DNA of 64,000 bases from Castor canadensis (Eukaryota > Chordata > Mammalia > Rodentia > Castoridae). The position numbers and the translations under genes are program-made. Below the pieces are notes generated by a model that searched no databases, was not told the DNA's origin, and saw nothing but the letters and a program-made list of their open reading frames with translations. Below are positions 46,263 through 58,702 of this stretch, piece after piece (the stretch's first letter is position 1; the number at the start of each line of letters is the position of its first letter). The stretch spans positions 179,697,146 to 179,761,145 of the forward strand of contig NC_133386.1 of NCBI RefSeq assembly GCF_047511655.1, read 5' to 3'.

Positions 46263-48974
46263 TTTATTTTTTATTGTTACTTTTATTATTGTACCTCTGG
46301 CTATTCGCAAGCCCAGATTAGCATCAGAAAAGTGACTTGGGAACAGCTTTCCATGAGGCATGTTGTGGGTAGCATTTCTACCATAATCCTTTCTTATCTG
46401 AGTAGATTCTTCCTTTTCTGAAGGAAGCAGAGTTATTCTTAGGCCTCTTCATATAGACAGATTCCTGTGGGAGATTTAGGTAAAGTCTAGCTTCCTCATT
46501 CCCTACTGAAAGCCAAAGAAATTGCTCTCCATTAACCCTACTAAGCAAGGCAGAGACCTGAGGAACTTCTCTGGAGCTTTCACCTCAACTCAGAGCCCAT
46601 TCACTTTTTTATTCTAGTAGCCCCCAGCCCTGAAAGAGGAGGCATGCAGGTAAAAAGAAAAGCACCCAGTCAATTCTTTTCAAAGGTCTGGACCTCAAGA
46701 GTATGGGTATAAGAAGCCCATCTGCATCTGATGCTCAGGAACCTAGAGGCCAGATGTGATCTTTCTCTCCACTGAGGCAGATGTGCCAAGTCCTCCTTGG
46801 ACATTGTGAGAGCCTTTCAGGGATTCCTTGGAGGCAAGTATGACTGTTTACTCCTGATCCAGATTTTGAGTTTCAGTGCCTTCATTCTCTAATGGAGAAC
46901 ACATGCCCTCTGTCTCATTAAAATTGGGAACTCACCAAAAGTTTATGGAGAGGTTTCCGGATAGCAGGCCATATACTAGGGTCTAAGATTCCAGTGATAT
47001 CTAAGGCATAGATCCTCCTTACCACCATGGTACTTAGATTCCAGAAGGTGAAAGAGATCTTTAACAGTCCATATTCTTCTTTCAGAGAGACTTTTACCAA
47101 CTCTGGGTTCTTAGGCAATTATAAAGCCCTTACCTGACAAGAAAGCCACCACAGGCTTCCTTTTCCTACTCCAAACTTATCTGTCCTATCTCTGCCCCAT
47201 TCTACCAGGAATTCCTGAGTTTATGTGAGCACATTAATTCATGTCGATGTATGTACCAGTGGAGAAAGAAGAACAAGCTCCATTCATCAAGAGCCAGATT
47301 CTTAGTTCCAGAGATCCTTGGTGATATTTGGTGGGAGACCAGGCTTCTATGGAAATTTATCCTATTAGAAGTCCATGGGCTCATTATAATACAGGGCATG
47401 AACCCCAGAACTGTAGGATTTACCTTAACTATCATATCTTGGGTATTAAGAACCATAGAGCCAGAGAAGACCTGCTTTGCCTCAACCTAGCTTCAGTGTG
47501 GGGCAGGACTTAAGATCCCAATGCACTACAGGGGTTATTTGCTTCTACTTTTCTATTCTGCATTTGCACAGATTTGGGAAACAAATGGTTCAGCAGAGGA
47601 CAAGAGATCAAAAAAACCACTATCCTTTCTTGAAAACCACCTCTTCCAAATCAAGAGGGCTTCTCCTATTCTACATTAATTTACTGGCTTATAATCACTT
47701 GGATTTTTAGAACCTTAACCATCTTTATGCAATTTGCAGCATGATGAAGGCTGATCCCTGCTGAGTCCTTGGTGCATTCCTATCAGAGCCTGGAAGTAGA
47801 CTGGACCAACAGTCTCTAATCAGAATTAACCTATCATTTGTACGAGTCCAAGATCCTATCAAAATGTTAGTAATTCTCCTGAGTTACAACTCAGACCAAA
47901 CTTGTGATTTGATTTGTAACCTGGCACACTCTTTCAAATCAATTGGAATCTACATGTTAACACTAGTGGCCTAGGGTAGTAAGTCATTTCACAACTCATG
48001 CTCTTTGTGGCAGTACATGTACTAGAAATAAGATTAGTATGGGCCCTACATGAAGATGACATGCAAGTTCATGAAGCTTTCTGTATTTCTAAAAATAATC
48101 ATTTGAGACTAACCCCAGAGTTGGGGGATGAGAAGATGGGCCATGACAGACCTGAGTCCTGAGTCCTTTCTTCTTCCTGAGGCCAGTGGTTCTCAGTCTC
48201 TTCAAGGCTCTTCATTTTTTCTTCTCCATATTGTCATAAGCTTGCCATCTTACTGGACAGCTTTCTGCTGTTGACTTCAGGAAGTGGAGGATGAGTAGAG
48301 GCAGTCAAGCTCATTGAGGTACTGAAGGCAGGGTCTTTGCCATCTGTGATAAAGGAGAGGTGCTTCTTGTGATGTTAGCTATACAGCCTCTACGTCCCCT
48401 AACTGGTCCAAACCCCCATATCAAAGGAGTCAATACTGACCCTTAACTAGGAGTGGGTGAGCAGATCCCAACCATGATATGTAGAATGATGACTCAATGG
48501 CTACTAATGAAATACATCTCCTACCCCACATTATTCTTGGTGGAGTTCCCTAAGAGTATCTTTTCCTTTAAGGTATAGTACTTAAAGAATTTTATTCTGG
48601 AGCTAGGTCCCAGGTTTCAGTTTCTAGTTCATTCCCAAATTATAAAAATCCAATGCATTTTCCAAAAATGTAATGAGTCCTGTTGTTCTGTGTGCCTTAA
48701 CCAGGTATCTCAGGTAAAGTACTTCATCCTGGTGGTAATGTGTTCTTCCTGAGATAGATCACACTTGCTTTATGGAAAAGAGACAAGATGGAACATCTGA
48801 TGCTCCTGTCTGTCCTACTTTGCCTTTAACAAGGTGTGTCCCACTCTTCAGGTTCCTCAGACCCTTGGAAACCTCTTTCAATACTGAAACGAACACCACT
48901 ACTGTCTGTGCTGGAAAACCTACCCAGCTGGGGCCCAAAGAGGGGGCTGCTCGGTATTTCAGAATATTAGTTAC
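46263..48974. other. No gene recognised; single-copy-looking DNA
   Basis: About 2.7 kb without any SINE, LTR or L1 that I can name. Minus-strand frames near 46.9-47.5 kb have no known domain and no splice context. Old, unrecognised transposon DNA cannot be excluded. Confidence 0.4.
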
Positions 48975-49145
48975 TAGACTTAATAGGCAAATTACTTAAC
49001 CTCTCTAAGCCTGTATTTCAACTGGAAAATGCACATTGTAATAAGAACTATTTCATTGAGTTGTCATAAGGATTAAATGGATAATGTATACATACCTCAT
49101 AGCACAGTACCTGAGGCTAGAAAATACTCAATAGCAATTACTACT
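48975..49145 (+). repeat. MIR SINE
   Basis: 'gcaaattacttaacctctct', 'aagcctgtatttcaactgg', 'ataaggattaaatggataat' and 'atagcacagtacctgagg' follow the MIR core and 3' part. Confidence 0.75.
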
Positions 49146-50289
49146 TTTGAGATCATGTTAGCCAAAAGAGGGAAAGGAGCTCTCATCAATTATTTTTAAT
49201 CTTCTTGGATGGCAAGTCTTTGCCTTATTCTGGGTTCCTTCTGAGCTATGTATCATCTTGTAAGTAGATGAATTACAGAGTCTCTTGGGTACCCTAAAAG
49301 AAATGAGGCCACTGCTAATCAAAATCAGGCAGTGAGAAATGTTAATTGTAAGAAAGATAAGAATGCTCTCTCATCATCTCTTGGGCTCCTACTATAGCAC
49401 TGATTAACTGTGAGCTAGAAAATAAATGTGAAAAAAAAAGGGTTGATCCCTGGTAGGTCAACCAACTGGTTGATCAGATGAATTTGAGCAGGACTGGAAC
49501 TGAAGAAAAGCATGGTTCAGAGCCTTAGTAGAGGTCTTTCTGTTGGCTTTGGGTGGCCATTTTAGGTCTTTTGTCTAAGAGGGATCCCATGTCTGCCTTT
49601 TAAAGGCTCCTGAAGACTGTTTGCTTTACCCTACTGATATTAAGTGGACTACACACCCACTTTGATGCAAATCTTTTTTGGGAGGGGAAGAGAGTTCCAG
49701 GCTCTATAATTCCTTTATAACAAGTTTACAGTAATAAAGCTCATTAGTAATTGGGAGTCTAGATATTTGTAGGATGAGGAAGACTAGGAAGGAAGCATAT
49801 ATTCAAAACTCTAAGGGCCAGAGAAGTGTTAGCTTTGAAATCTCAGCCTCAGATCTCATGGGATCAGCTCTATAGGAACTATCTTTTCTTTTCCAATGGA
49901 ATCCAAGAGTTGATCCTTGATTCAAGATGTCTCTCAAGTTCAAGAATCTATAGATTCTCTAAAAGCAAGACGTGGCACAGGTCCTTTACTGAGGGCTCCA
50001 ACTTTCTCTAAGTAAAAAAAAAAAAAATTCTGGTGGAGAAAAATCCAGGGCCTCTGAGCAGAGATTTGTTTTATAAAGAAATGAAGGAACTGTGGACCAG
50101 AAGTCAGTGTTACTTGAGAGCTCCCTCTTCTGGCTCTTTGGTAGAAATTCCATAGAAGTCATCCCTTCTGCCCTGTGGGTGTTTGAAGCATCTTGGGCTT
50201 GGTACCTTGAGCAAGGAGAAAATAAGGTATTCTGAGGCCCCAACAAGATGAAACTCCAAAGAATGGTTTCTTCTGCTTCTTTCATAGCT
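49146..50289. other. No feature recognised
   Basis: Single-copy-looking DNA with A-runs near 49,431 and 50,012 and no supported element. Confidence 0.4.
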
Positions 50290-50450
50290 TCATCTAATGT
50301 TTATTGGGTGCCAACACAGTGCTAAGCATTTTACTTGAATTATTTCACTTAACACTCACCATAAACCTCAATGGCAGGGTTTTACAAATGAGGCAGCTGA
50401 GACCTGAAGAGATTAAATAAGTTACTGATATCACCAGAGATTGGTAACCC
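50290..50450 (-). repeat. MIR SINE, antisense
   Basis: 'tgtttattgggtgccaacac', 'agtgctaagcattttacttg' and 'acaaatgaggcagctgagac' are the reverse of MIR. Confidence 0.75.
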
Positions 50451-52939
50451 CCCCACCTCATTTTAGTGACCATCATCGTTTTTAGAATTTTCCTGAGTCA
50501 GAGCTCAAGAAAAGCAGGAACATGAGTTGGGAAGTAGAACCTTTTTCGGAACCTAACATAAATAGGTTGTACTGGCTCTGAGATGGCTCTGAGATGGCTT
50601 CCTGGATCCCGGAGCATTTCTGCCTTGCTTAAAAAAAAAATCAGCCCATGAGGCTATTAATTAGATGGCATTGCCTGTCCCATCTGCAGGGTCACTGTGA
50701 TACCCAGACAAAAGAAAGCACAGCAACCAACATAGTGACCAAGAAGAATTTCAATAACAGAGGTGAGGTCTTTTCAAATCCGTGGAACAGGTCCACACTT
50801 ATGTTTCCAAAGGTAAAGTCCTGTGAGGTATGAAGGGCAGGTAGCAGTACACATATTTTATGAGCTGGGAACTTAATGATAATGAGTGACTTTCTTTCAG
50901 ATTTTGATTAGAAGAAAAATGGCAGTATCAAGACCAGAATTGTCATTCACAACTTACGTTCTGAATTTCTAGTGGGTGTTGGTTGGAAATGAGGTCTAAG
51001 TTGAGCCTTTTAATCAGAAAATAAAGACTGTGAAACTACCTCTTTCTTTTATATGCAGATTCTTTCCTGAGTTGCTCCTTTCACTGGGGTTGGTTCAGTA
51101 ATCAAGCTTCCTTGGTATTGAGCTATTTGGAAATTAGAAATTATACAAGCCACTTTTCCTTTTAAGATTGCCCTCTTACCTGTCCATATTTTAGAGTTAT
51201 GTAGATCTTAAATATTGCTTCAATTCTCCTATACCACATGAAGATGTAAACTTTTTCAACTCAGCCAGGAGAACCTCAAGCATCCCCACATTGATTCTTC
51301 CTGGGGATATGAATAAGGGTAAGTAACAGGATCCCCATTCCTGCTTTGAGTGGGATGTCTCCAATTTCACTGTCCACATATCTCTAAATCTATACAATAA
51401 GACAGTGGCTACAAATAGCATCCAGCTCCCCTACCCCTAACTCAGGATCTCCTATTAGCTGCTTTTTCCTCTATAGGCAGAGTGGTGTCATAATAGGATC
51501 AGAATGATGCCTACTGATAACACGGACCTAATAAGAGCAGGTTTTCTAAGGCAACTTCTGAGTGATTAGTTAGATTGCCATCATCCTAAACAGAGTGCTT
51601 GGGTTAAATATTTGAACATGATGTAACCTTCTGGCCCTCAGCTACTAGTGGGAACAGCTGTTTCTGGCTTGACCTTGTTAATACTGCAAACTCCATTTTG
51701 CTACAAATATGATTTCTTGATGAATCATTGGTCCAGATCTACCAATTGGGAGTGAACTCATATTTGAATACCTGCTGATGGTCTGACCATTCCTTTGCCC
51801 AACTATAGGCTTGAGCATTTTCCCCTCATATTCTTATGCCCAGGAAAGCCAAAATGATGCCTTGAAGGAGGGGAAGGGAGAGCCTGGAACTGAATGCATA
51901 CAGGGAATTGTGAGTGATGGAATGTGGATTGCTGACACCATGTCCCTTTCCTCTTGCTTGTTGTAGGAGCGCCAATGACCAAGAGGATACCAGATGAGTT
52001 TTCAAAGCAGTGCTTATACACCCAGGACACATGCCATGCTTTACCTCATACTTTCTGCAATGTTGCTGCTCACTTTCATCTTCCTGTTAACCCTTGCCAT
52101 AATAACCCCTTCCTGAGTATCACCTTTCTTCCATCTGCCACCCAGTCAGTTCTTCTCTGAGGAGTTCCTCCTATGGGAAGTGGCAATTATCTCTGTTTGG
52201 CAAGCTCCCCTTTGAGTCATAGCCAGATGACTACCATTAGTTTTCTTTTCTTCTAAATTCTTCTCATGCCAGACTCGGGCAACACTCAGCCCCTTGGTCA
52301 GGTAAACCAGAGCAAATCCTACTTCCTCCAAAATGAAGTGAAAAGATGTTCTATCAATGCTGTCACTCTCAATGACTAGACCCAAAGTATATTTGAGTGT
52401 GATTTCATTGAAAGCAGATGGAAAGACCAGAAATCTGTTAATCCCAATTAGGCATAGCTTACTCATGACTGGACTGATTAAAAATGTGGGGGCAGGGAGG
52501 AGAAAGAGAGCGAACCTCCATATTGGATGGCTCCTGAATACAGGATGGAATCCTCTAGATTTTTTTTCTCCAATTAAATTTGCATTTCATTCTATCACAT
52601 TGTGATGCCTTCACTCTAGACATTTTCATTTGAGACCCAAGGCTTTTCTTCATGGGTCCTGAGCTACAGGCTCCTGGATGATGAGGTAAGTGACATTAGC
52701 TAGCAATATCTAGGGTAAGTTGTTGTGATCTCAGAAACTCAGTGCTGATGAGCTGGATCCACCTTGTTAGGCCCTCAAATTTGTCCTCTGTTGGGTCCCC
52801 ATTGATGTGAATGCCCTATAGGAATCCTTACAACAGCCATAAACATTAGTCCAGCCCACAATTTAATCTAGACTTCTGTAAAACAAAACGTACCCCAAGG
52901 ACTGACCATATCAGGATTTGATGAGAACAAATTACATAC
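50451..52939. other. No gene recognised; single-copy-looking DNA
   Basis: There is no named repeat for 2.5 kb. A consensus donor-like GAG|GTAAGT occurs at 52,685 without a convincing partner acceptor. A minus-strand frame of 106 codons at 52.15-52.47 kb shows no known domain. Confidence 0.4.
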
Positions 52940-53035
52940 TTTGGGGCTGGAGGTAGCTCAGTGGTTGAGTGCTTGCCTAGCATGTGTGAGGCCCTGGGTT
53001 TGATCCCAACACCAAAAAAGAAAAGACAAAAAAAC
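52940..53035 (+). repeat. ID-type SINE, only SINE in the right 25 kb
   Basis: 'tggggctggaggtagctcag', 'tggttgagtgcttgcctag', 'catgtgtgaggccctgggt' and 'ttgatcccaacaccaaaaa' keep the pol III A and B box layout. It differs a little from the CAAGC-type units elsewhere and is closer to canonical ID. Confidence 0.9.
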
Positions 53036-54689
53036 TATACTTTGAAGAGTATAGTTTTTGAAAATCCACTATGGCAAGAGTTTTCCCCTCCCTTTTCTCT
53101 CTACCTGTAGGAGCAAGCTAGAACTGATGGGAGATGCTAGATTTCCACTCATGAGCCTAAAGGTCACCTTTCTTATGACAAGATTCAGATCTAATTCATT
53201 ATTTAACTAACAGAGTTGCCAGGAAGTAAAAAAAAAATACAATATAGCAGATATGTTAGCTGATTTTCCTCTCTATCCCACAGCCCACGCTTACTGGAGT
53301 AGAGATTACAGAAATGAAATCCCCATTCTTTATTGGCCTATCAGACATAGTGATTCAACCTTAGTAGGTCAGCAGCTAATGGCAAGTCTGTTTTAATAAG
53401 TTCAGCTAATTCAGACGTACTAGACCCCTATGAATTCATGATTGAGCTGTGTCTGCCTGCTAGTATCACAGGGGTAGACAACTAACAGTGCACTGACCAC
53501 AAAACCAAGGTTAAACCTGCACAGGTGTCTGTAAGCATCCTCTTAGATTGTTCCTTTCTTTTCAAGCTCTGACACCTTGCTATTTAGCCTTCAAGATACA
53601 CTGGTTTCCTGAGCCCTGCCCTACTTCACTCCCTTAGCTTCTCCTTCCTATCATGTGCTCTCGCTCTGGCTTCCCTATCTTTGCTGAGATCTTCACTGTG
53701 AAACTTACTCTAGGTATTCCTGGGTGACCCTCTAGTGCTCATTCTCCCAATGTGCCTTTCATTGATGAGACATGGGAAAACTTATCATCTGGTTCCCTGT
53801 GATGTCCAGCAGTTAGAGAGACTTAGGGAGGGGAAGATGACATTTGAAACAACTTACCCCTTGACAATGGAGCTGTGCACAGAGTAGGTGTTGTCTTACT
53901 GTTCTGAAGTTGAACAATGGAACTACTTTCAGGAGAATAGAGTTGAGATTTTTTTTTTTTTAGTACTGATGGCAACCAAAAAGGGGAGGTGAAATTCCAG
54001 TCACTTTCCCCCAGCCCCCAAGTGGTCATTAAAACTTTCATCCTCAAACCTCCAAATATGCTGGCTTGTATAAAGTGTTTCCCAAGACTGAATATACCTC
54101 TTGATCAGGGTAAGTGACAAAAACACGCATTTAACAGGGGAAGGGGATTGTGGAATAGCTTGTGTTATGCCTCTAAATTTTCAGAATCAGGAAAATGATC
54201 AGGGATGCCAGTTTCTAGAGGAGTAAAGGACAGCTGGGATGACTGGCCACCTCAAGGTGCAGAACTGCTATTCTCACTTTAAGACAGCTTTCTTAGACAA
54301 CTTTTCCTGACTTCTCCTTGAGACTACCCTAGGAGCTGCCTCCATGGGGGTAGAAAAATGGTTGGGTGCAGCAGTTTAAATAGATGGAAAGTTCTTCACA
54401 CCCCCACCCTAAGCTGGCTGGTTTCAGACAACTCCCTTGGGTTTTAGATGAGGCTGAGGCCTTCCTTAGAATAGGATGGAGGGGTTTCTTTGCACAGGCA
54501 GATAGCTTTGCAGAGGATAGAGAGGTGGGCAGTGTCTATTAGCTAACGGTCTCTTTAGCGGGAAAAATCAGTTTCATTATTAAGGTCACTGCTGAAAAGT
54601 TCCAGACACCTCCACCTCTAAATAAAGGGAACTTGAATACTGAAGAGCAGAGACTGGAATAGAATAAACGTGATGGAATGATCGTGACA
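53036..54689. other. No feature recognised
   Basis: Single-copy-looking DNA with short A-runs and T-runs. There is no CpG island and no supported gene. Confidence 0.4.
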
Positions 54690-54830
54690 TGAGTATCGGA
54701 GACTTGATTTGATTGAGTCCTTGGTTTACAACTTGAAGCTCTAAGGCTTGAGACACGCCATGTAAACTTTCTGATCTCCATTTCCTCACTTTTAAAATAG
54801 GAAAAATAATAACCAGTGGTTCTGGAATAA
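54690..54830 (+). repeat. MIR-like fragment
   Basis: 'gagtccttggtttacaactt', 'gtaaactttctgatctccat' and 'ttcctcacttttaaaatagg' resemble the MIR core in sense. Confidence 0.55.
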
Positions 54831-55122
54831 TCTCTGTGCTCCATGATCCTATGGGGTAGATACCATTATCATGATTAAATATCATTAAGGAAGGTCATTT
54901 ATGCTACAGTGCCCAGCACAGTGTCTGGTGTAGAGGTGGTGCTCAAAACTGTTGGTTTTGTCTCTCTCTTGTTTCTTTAGGCCAAAATAGTTCTGGTTCT
55001 TACTGATGTCACCTTTAAGCAAAGAGGAAACCCTTTCCTGAACTTCCTGATAGACTCCCCTAGGTTGATTTTCTAAGAACTAGGTTTTTTCTTCCTCCAA
55101 ACCCAGAACTTTACTCACTGAC

Positions 55123-55124
<2 letters not shown>

Positions 55125-55160
<36 letters not shown>
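55125..55160 (+). repeat. (GT)n microsatellite
   Basis: About eighteen pure GT units. The Cys/Val frame across it is an artefact. Confidence 0.97.
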
Positions 55161-55164
<4 letters not shown>

Positions 55165-56800
55165 GAGAGGAGACAATAGGAGACTCAGTTCTTTTCAAGG
55201 ACTATGTGACAAACAGCCTACTCCCACAGACTCTCTGGGGGAAGCATCAAGGGACATGAGTCTTCTTCATGTTTGGGATGTACAGGGATGGGATGGCAAT
55301 GCAGAAGGCGGTTTTCATCTTGGACAGGTTCCACGTCAGCCTATTAATTCCCTGACTCTTTAGCTTGACTGCTTAGACAAGAATTGGGCACCACAGCCCT
55401 AAACAAAGGCTGATGGGACAGTTCTGGAAGCCAAAGTCCCTTGCCACAACTCAGGTATGCACCAAAGGACCTGACTGAGGAGCAGGGAAAATAGAGATGC
55501 TGGCTACAGAGGACTAACTTTCTGCAAATATCTGTGTCTCACTATCACCTGTCAGCTTTATTACTGTAGCAAGACAGAAAAAAGGCAGAGTCACCCTCTT
55601 CTGGAAGGGAAGAGCAGAGAGACTTTGAGGCCACCAGGTGGCCAGGGTTACATTATAATTTTGGCTTCTGGCCTCAAAGTTGTGATGGGCACAGTCTGAG
55701 CACATTTCTACCATTCCCAACTCTATCTTACTCAGAATTCTCTAAAAGCTGCTAGAAATCTTAAATGAATCTGCTGTGGTCTCAACATCAGACCCAACAG
55801 TTCCCACTAACACATGGAGCATGGAAAACAGATAACATTATTCTAAATTGCTTGCCCTCTATACAGTTTATGCAGTCCATGTAGAAGCTGTGTAGTTACA
55901 GCCATATAGCCCACGTGCATGAATCTATGCTTACACCCAGCCTCAAACCTAAAAACACAGCTACTCCGTGTCTTTCAAAACATGCTTAGCCTGACATTTT
56001 TTATTAATCCAAGATGACTTCATTGAATCGCTGCCAGCATTTCCTGTCTGCCTGGTCACATCTGATGACCCCATGTAATAAGCCATGGTCAGCACAAGAA
56101 CCAGGGCCTCTTCCCTTTCATTGATGTTCCTCCTGACGGCACACCTCCCTGCTGCAGCCCACATTCTCACATGCAAACATGCATGCATTCACAGAACTAA
56201 AAATAAACAGCTGCTGATGGGCTGTCAGAGGGTGTCCTCAGTACTGAGCAGACGTCCTCTGTCTCCCTTTAGTAGGTACAGCTTAAGCCACAAACAGCAA
56301 TTGAGGGTACTGTACAGGCTTAAGCTTGAAACCAAATCTCTAAAGCAAGTTACAAAGGCTAGGAGGGCCTAAGGAGGGAGATGACGGGCTGACCTCCATG
56401 ATCAATCCTCTCAGTGGCCTCTGGATAATTGTTTATTGGCATCCAGAAAAACCATTGTCAGGGAAAGTTGATAGAGTTAAGAATGGAAAGAGCATGCATT
56501 CAGCCACATGTAGATAGCCTTCTGCTTCCTGGTTCCCCCCACACCTCCAGGTGTATATGAAATGCTATGTGGATTGGAGGAGCATGATTTGTGTGCATGT
56601 CATTTTGTTCAAATCTTCCAATCTGCAAGAATTACTCCCACCTCCATGGCGCCATCCATCAATAAGCCCTTTGTCATGCTGAGGTGTGGCATTTCTTCTA
56701 TTGAACACCTCAGCTTCAGACACACATCACACACCCAGGAACACACAGGTACACACACAGAGGCTCTGTCACCTTCATGAAAAAAAAAAAGTGCTATTCA
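55161..56800. other. No gene recognised
   Basis: SINE-free DNA between the GT repeat and the promoter-like cluster. An A-run lies at 56,780-56,790. No supported exon. Confidence 0.4.
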
Positions 56801-56807
56801 AAGTGGT

Positions 56808-56817
56808 TTAAAAATAG
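56808..56817 (+). promoter_or_regulatory. MEF2 consensus site
   Basis: TTAAAAATAG fits YTA(A/T)4TAR exactly. It is one of three exact MEF2 matches noticed in the SINE-poor half (others at 40,344 and 58,473). Motif evidence only. Confidence 0.4.
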
Positions 56818-57021
56818 CACTCATCCATTGAGCTCATTTTTCAGGGATGTTATTTTAAGACGAAGAAAAAAAGATCTGGTCTTTAAGAGAGAGAAAAAGT
56901 AAACTGTCACCTTGCCTTAAAAAGTCCAAATAATGTCGCTCAAGACAGCATTTGCAGCCTCTGTTAAATTCCCTCCTCCTCCTCCCATTAAAGGAAAGTT
57001 GTTTATTCGCTAATACCCTGC

Positions 57022-57038
57022 CATCTGGGTATTTATAG
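57022..57038. promoter_or_regulatory. E-box beside a TATA/MEF2-like element
   Basis: CATCTG (E-box) at 57,022-57,027 is followed three bases later by TATTTATAG, whose reverse CTATAAATA matches nine of ten MEF2 positions. Adjacent E-box and MEF2 sites are a known arrangement in muscle genes. The reverse TATA could also mark a minus-strand start. Confidence 0.4.
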
Positions 57039-57529
57039 AGGTGGGTTTCCTGTTCAGTGGTGAAGAGGAAAAGACATCAGGAACAAGCCCTGGCCCTCCC
57101 CTCTCCTTGCTCCCACCTTCCCACAGCCAGCAGGGACACTTCAAGGCTGGTAGATTTGTGAATCAGTTCCTCCCTTCCCCCACAGAGGGGAGCCCCCAAA
57201 GAGCTGCTGGCCATTTGCAAAAGACTGTGTGCATGTGTGTGTTTGTGTTTTTTAACTGCAAGCTTATTTGTCCCTGCTTTGGGAGTCTGTCTGTCTGTTT
57301 GTCCCTCAGATCTTTGCTCTCTGGGAAGTTGTAGCTCGCTGATTCCGTGGGAGACCAAGCAGGATGCGTGGGCGCAGGAAACAGAAAAAGAGAGAGGAGG
57401 GAGGGAGTAAAGGGAGCGGGGGGGGGGGGCGTAGAATATGTTATTTGCGTCACTCTGGAGGAGCTGGAGCTATCTGCTCAACAAACCTACAGAATTAATC
57501 CGAGTTATAGCCATAGCTGTCTCTGCCTC

Positions 57530-57930
57530 AGTGGCCAGATGCGAAAGGGCGAGGAAAGGATGCGCGCCGGAGTCTGTGCCGCCGAGTTTGCAGTGGGCGG
57601 CGGGGGACATTTGGGAAGGGGGCTGTCCCTCTGGACACGCCCCTCGGGGCCCCCTTACGCCCGGTGCAGACAAGGCTGCAGCCTTCTCTGCAGCTGCCCA
57701 GCCCAAGCCTGGGGTGGCGCCCGCCCGCCTAGGCCGCCTCGCCTGCTCAGTGGCTGCGCCGAACACAAAGCGCTGTCTCCGAGCAGAAGCCTCTCCGCTG
57801 AACCAGACCCACCAAAGAGGAGAATCTGCACGTGACGTCAGCAGCAGATGGCTGACGCAGGCTGGCAAAGGAGACTCAAGGCGGCTGCTCCGCGCTGCCT
57901 TCATGAGTCTATTTTCTCTCAGCCCCCTCG
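57530..57930. promoter_or_regulatory. CpG-rich block with CACGTGACGTCA composite
   Basis: CpG density is raised across about 400 bases with several GC-rich runs. CACGTG at 57,829-57,834 and TGACGTCA at 57,833-57,840 share two bases, so an E-box and a full CRE are fused. CAGATG and TGACGCAG follow closely. It is probably a promoter or strong enhancer. The overlapping frames of 144-168 codons lack any domain and are treated as chance. Confidence 0.6.
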
Positions 57931-58472
57931 TAGTGAATTACTAGAACGCAAAACACACACAGAGACACATATGCAGCTTTCAAAATATACATTTTCAAAG
58001 GCAGTGTGTTGCAAACACCACGCGATTTTGCAAAGCGTGGGTGGGAAACGTGGGAAGGGCATGGATTTTTTTTTTTTTCCTCATTGGGAATCTCCATCCT
58101 GGATAGCATTAGACTCTAGAGCTCTCCTGGGAAGCTACTCTGGGGAAGGGGCTGAGCACCCCCTTACCCCAGCATGTAGGAAATCTGGTCAATGGAGACA
58201 TGCAGCTCTAAGAATACAACCACTCCAACGCTTTCGGCTTGGGGAGACTGTGAGAAGCTTGCAACAGGCAGAGGCAGACGGGAGTTGGTGGGAGGGAGGG
58301 AGACTATAAGAAATATTTTATTTTTTGCTTTGAAAAACATCCTCTGCAGTAATGCAAAGTGAGTCTGGTGGTGCAGAAAAAAGTGAGGAGGGGTCGCTTA
58401 ATGCACAGTTAATGTTTTGGACACAACGTTCCAGCGAAATGCCTTTGTGTGTGGAGGTTTTTTCAGTACTTG

Positions 58473-58482
58473 CTAAAAATAG
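58473..58482 (+). promoter_or_regulatory. MEF2 consensus site near a TATA-like box
   Basis: CTAAAAATAG is a perfect MEF2 consensus. About 50 bases downstream is 'gggataaaaagcc' (58,527-58,539), a TATA-like box. Together they look like a compact muscle-type core promoter. Confidence 0.5.
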
Positions 58483-58556
58483 CATCAGGGTTTGATCGTG
58501 TTCCAGAAATAGACCGAGGGCTGTACTGGGATAAAAAGCCAGCGCGGGTGGAAGAA

Positions 58557-58702
58557 AACCTGGACATCACCGCATTCCTCCCCCCTCAACTATGTCTGGA
58601 AATTAATTGTTGGATTTTTCCCTTCCTCTCTCCTTTCTTCATCCACTTTCTCTTCCTTCCCCCTATGTTTCTCTTTCTCTCTCTTAAGGAGTTCCCGTTT
58701 GG
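58557..58702 (+). other. Candidate first exon downstream of MEF2/TATA promoter
   Basis: The start is placed about 25-30 bases after the TATA-like box. The end is a strong donor, TTTGG|GTAAGTAA, at 58,703. The exon is pyrimidine-rich in its 3' half and has no convincing start codon context, so it would be an untranslated leader. The donor sequence is the strongest evidence; the 5' end is inferred. A shorter alternative uses the 'tctctctcttaag' acceptor at 58,686. Confidence 0.4.

Noticed and set aside
52685-52692. Isolated donor GAG|GTAAGT at 52.7 kb
   Set aside because: No matching acceptor, promoter or CpG feature was found nearby, and such words occur by chance every few tens of kilobases.
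57347-57944. Overlapping frames of 162, 168 and 144 codons near 57.5 kb
   Set aside because: Three frames on two strands cannot all be coding. None has a domain and all coincide with the CpG-rich block.
58600-58702. 14-base micro-exon between 'ctctcttaag' and 'gtaagt'
   Set aside because: The acceptor is fair, but exons this short are rare, and the simpler model is one leader exon ending at the same donor.
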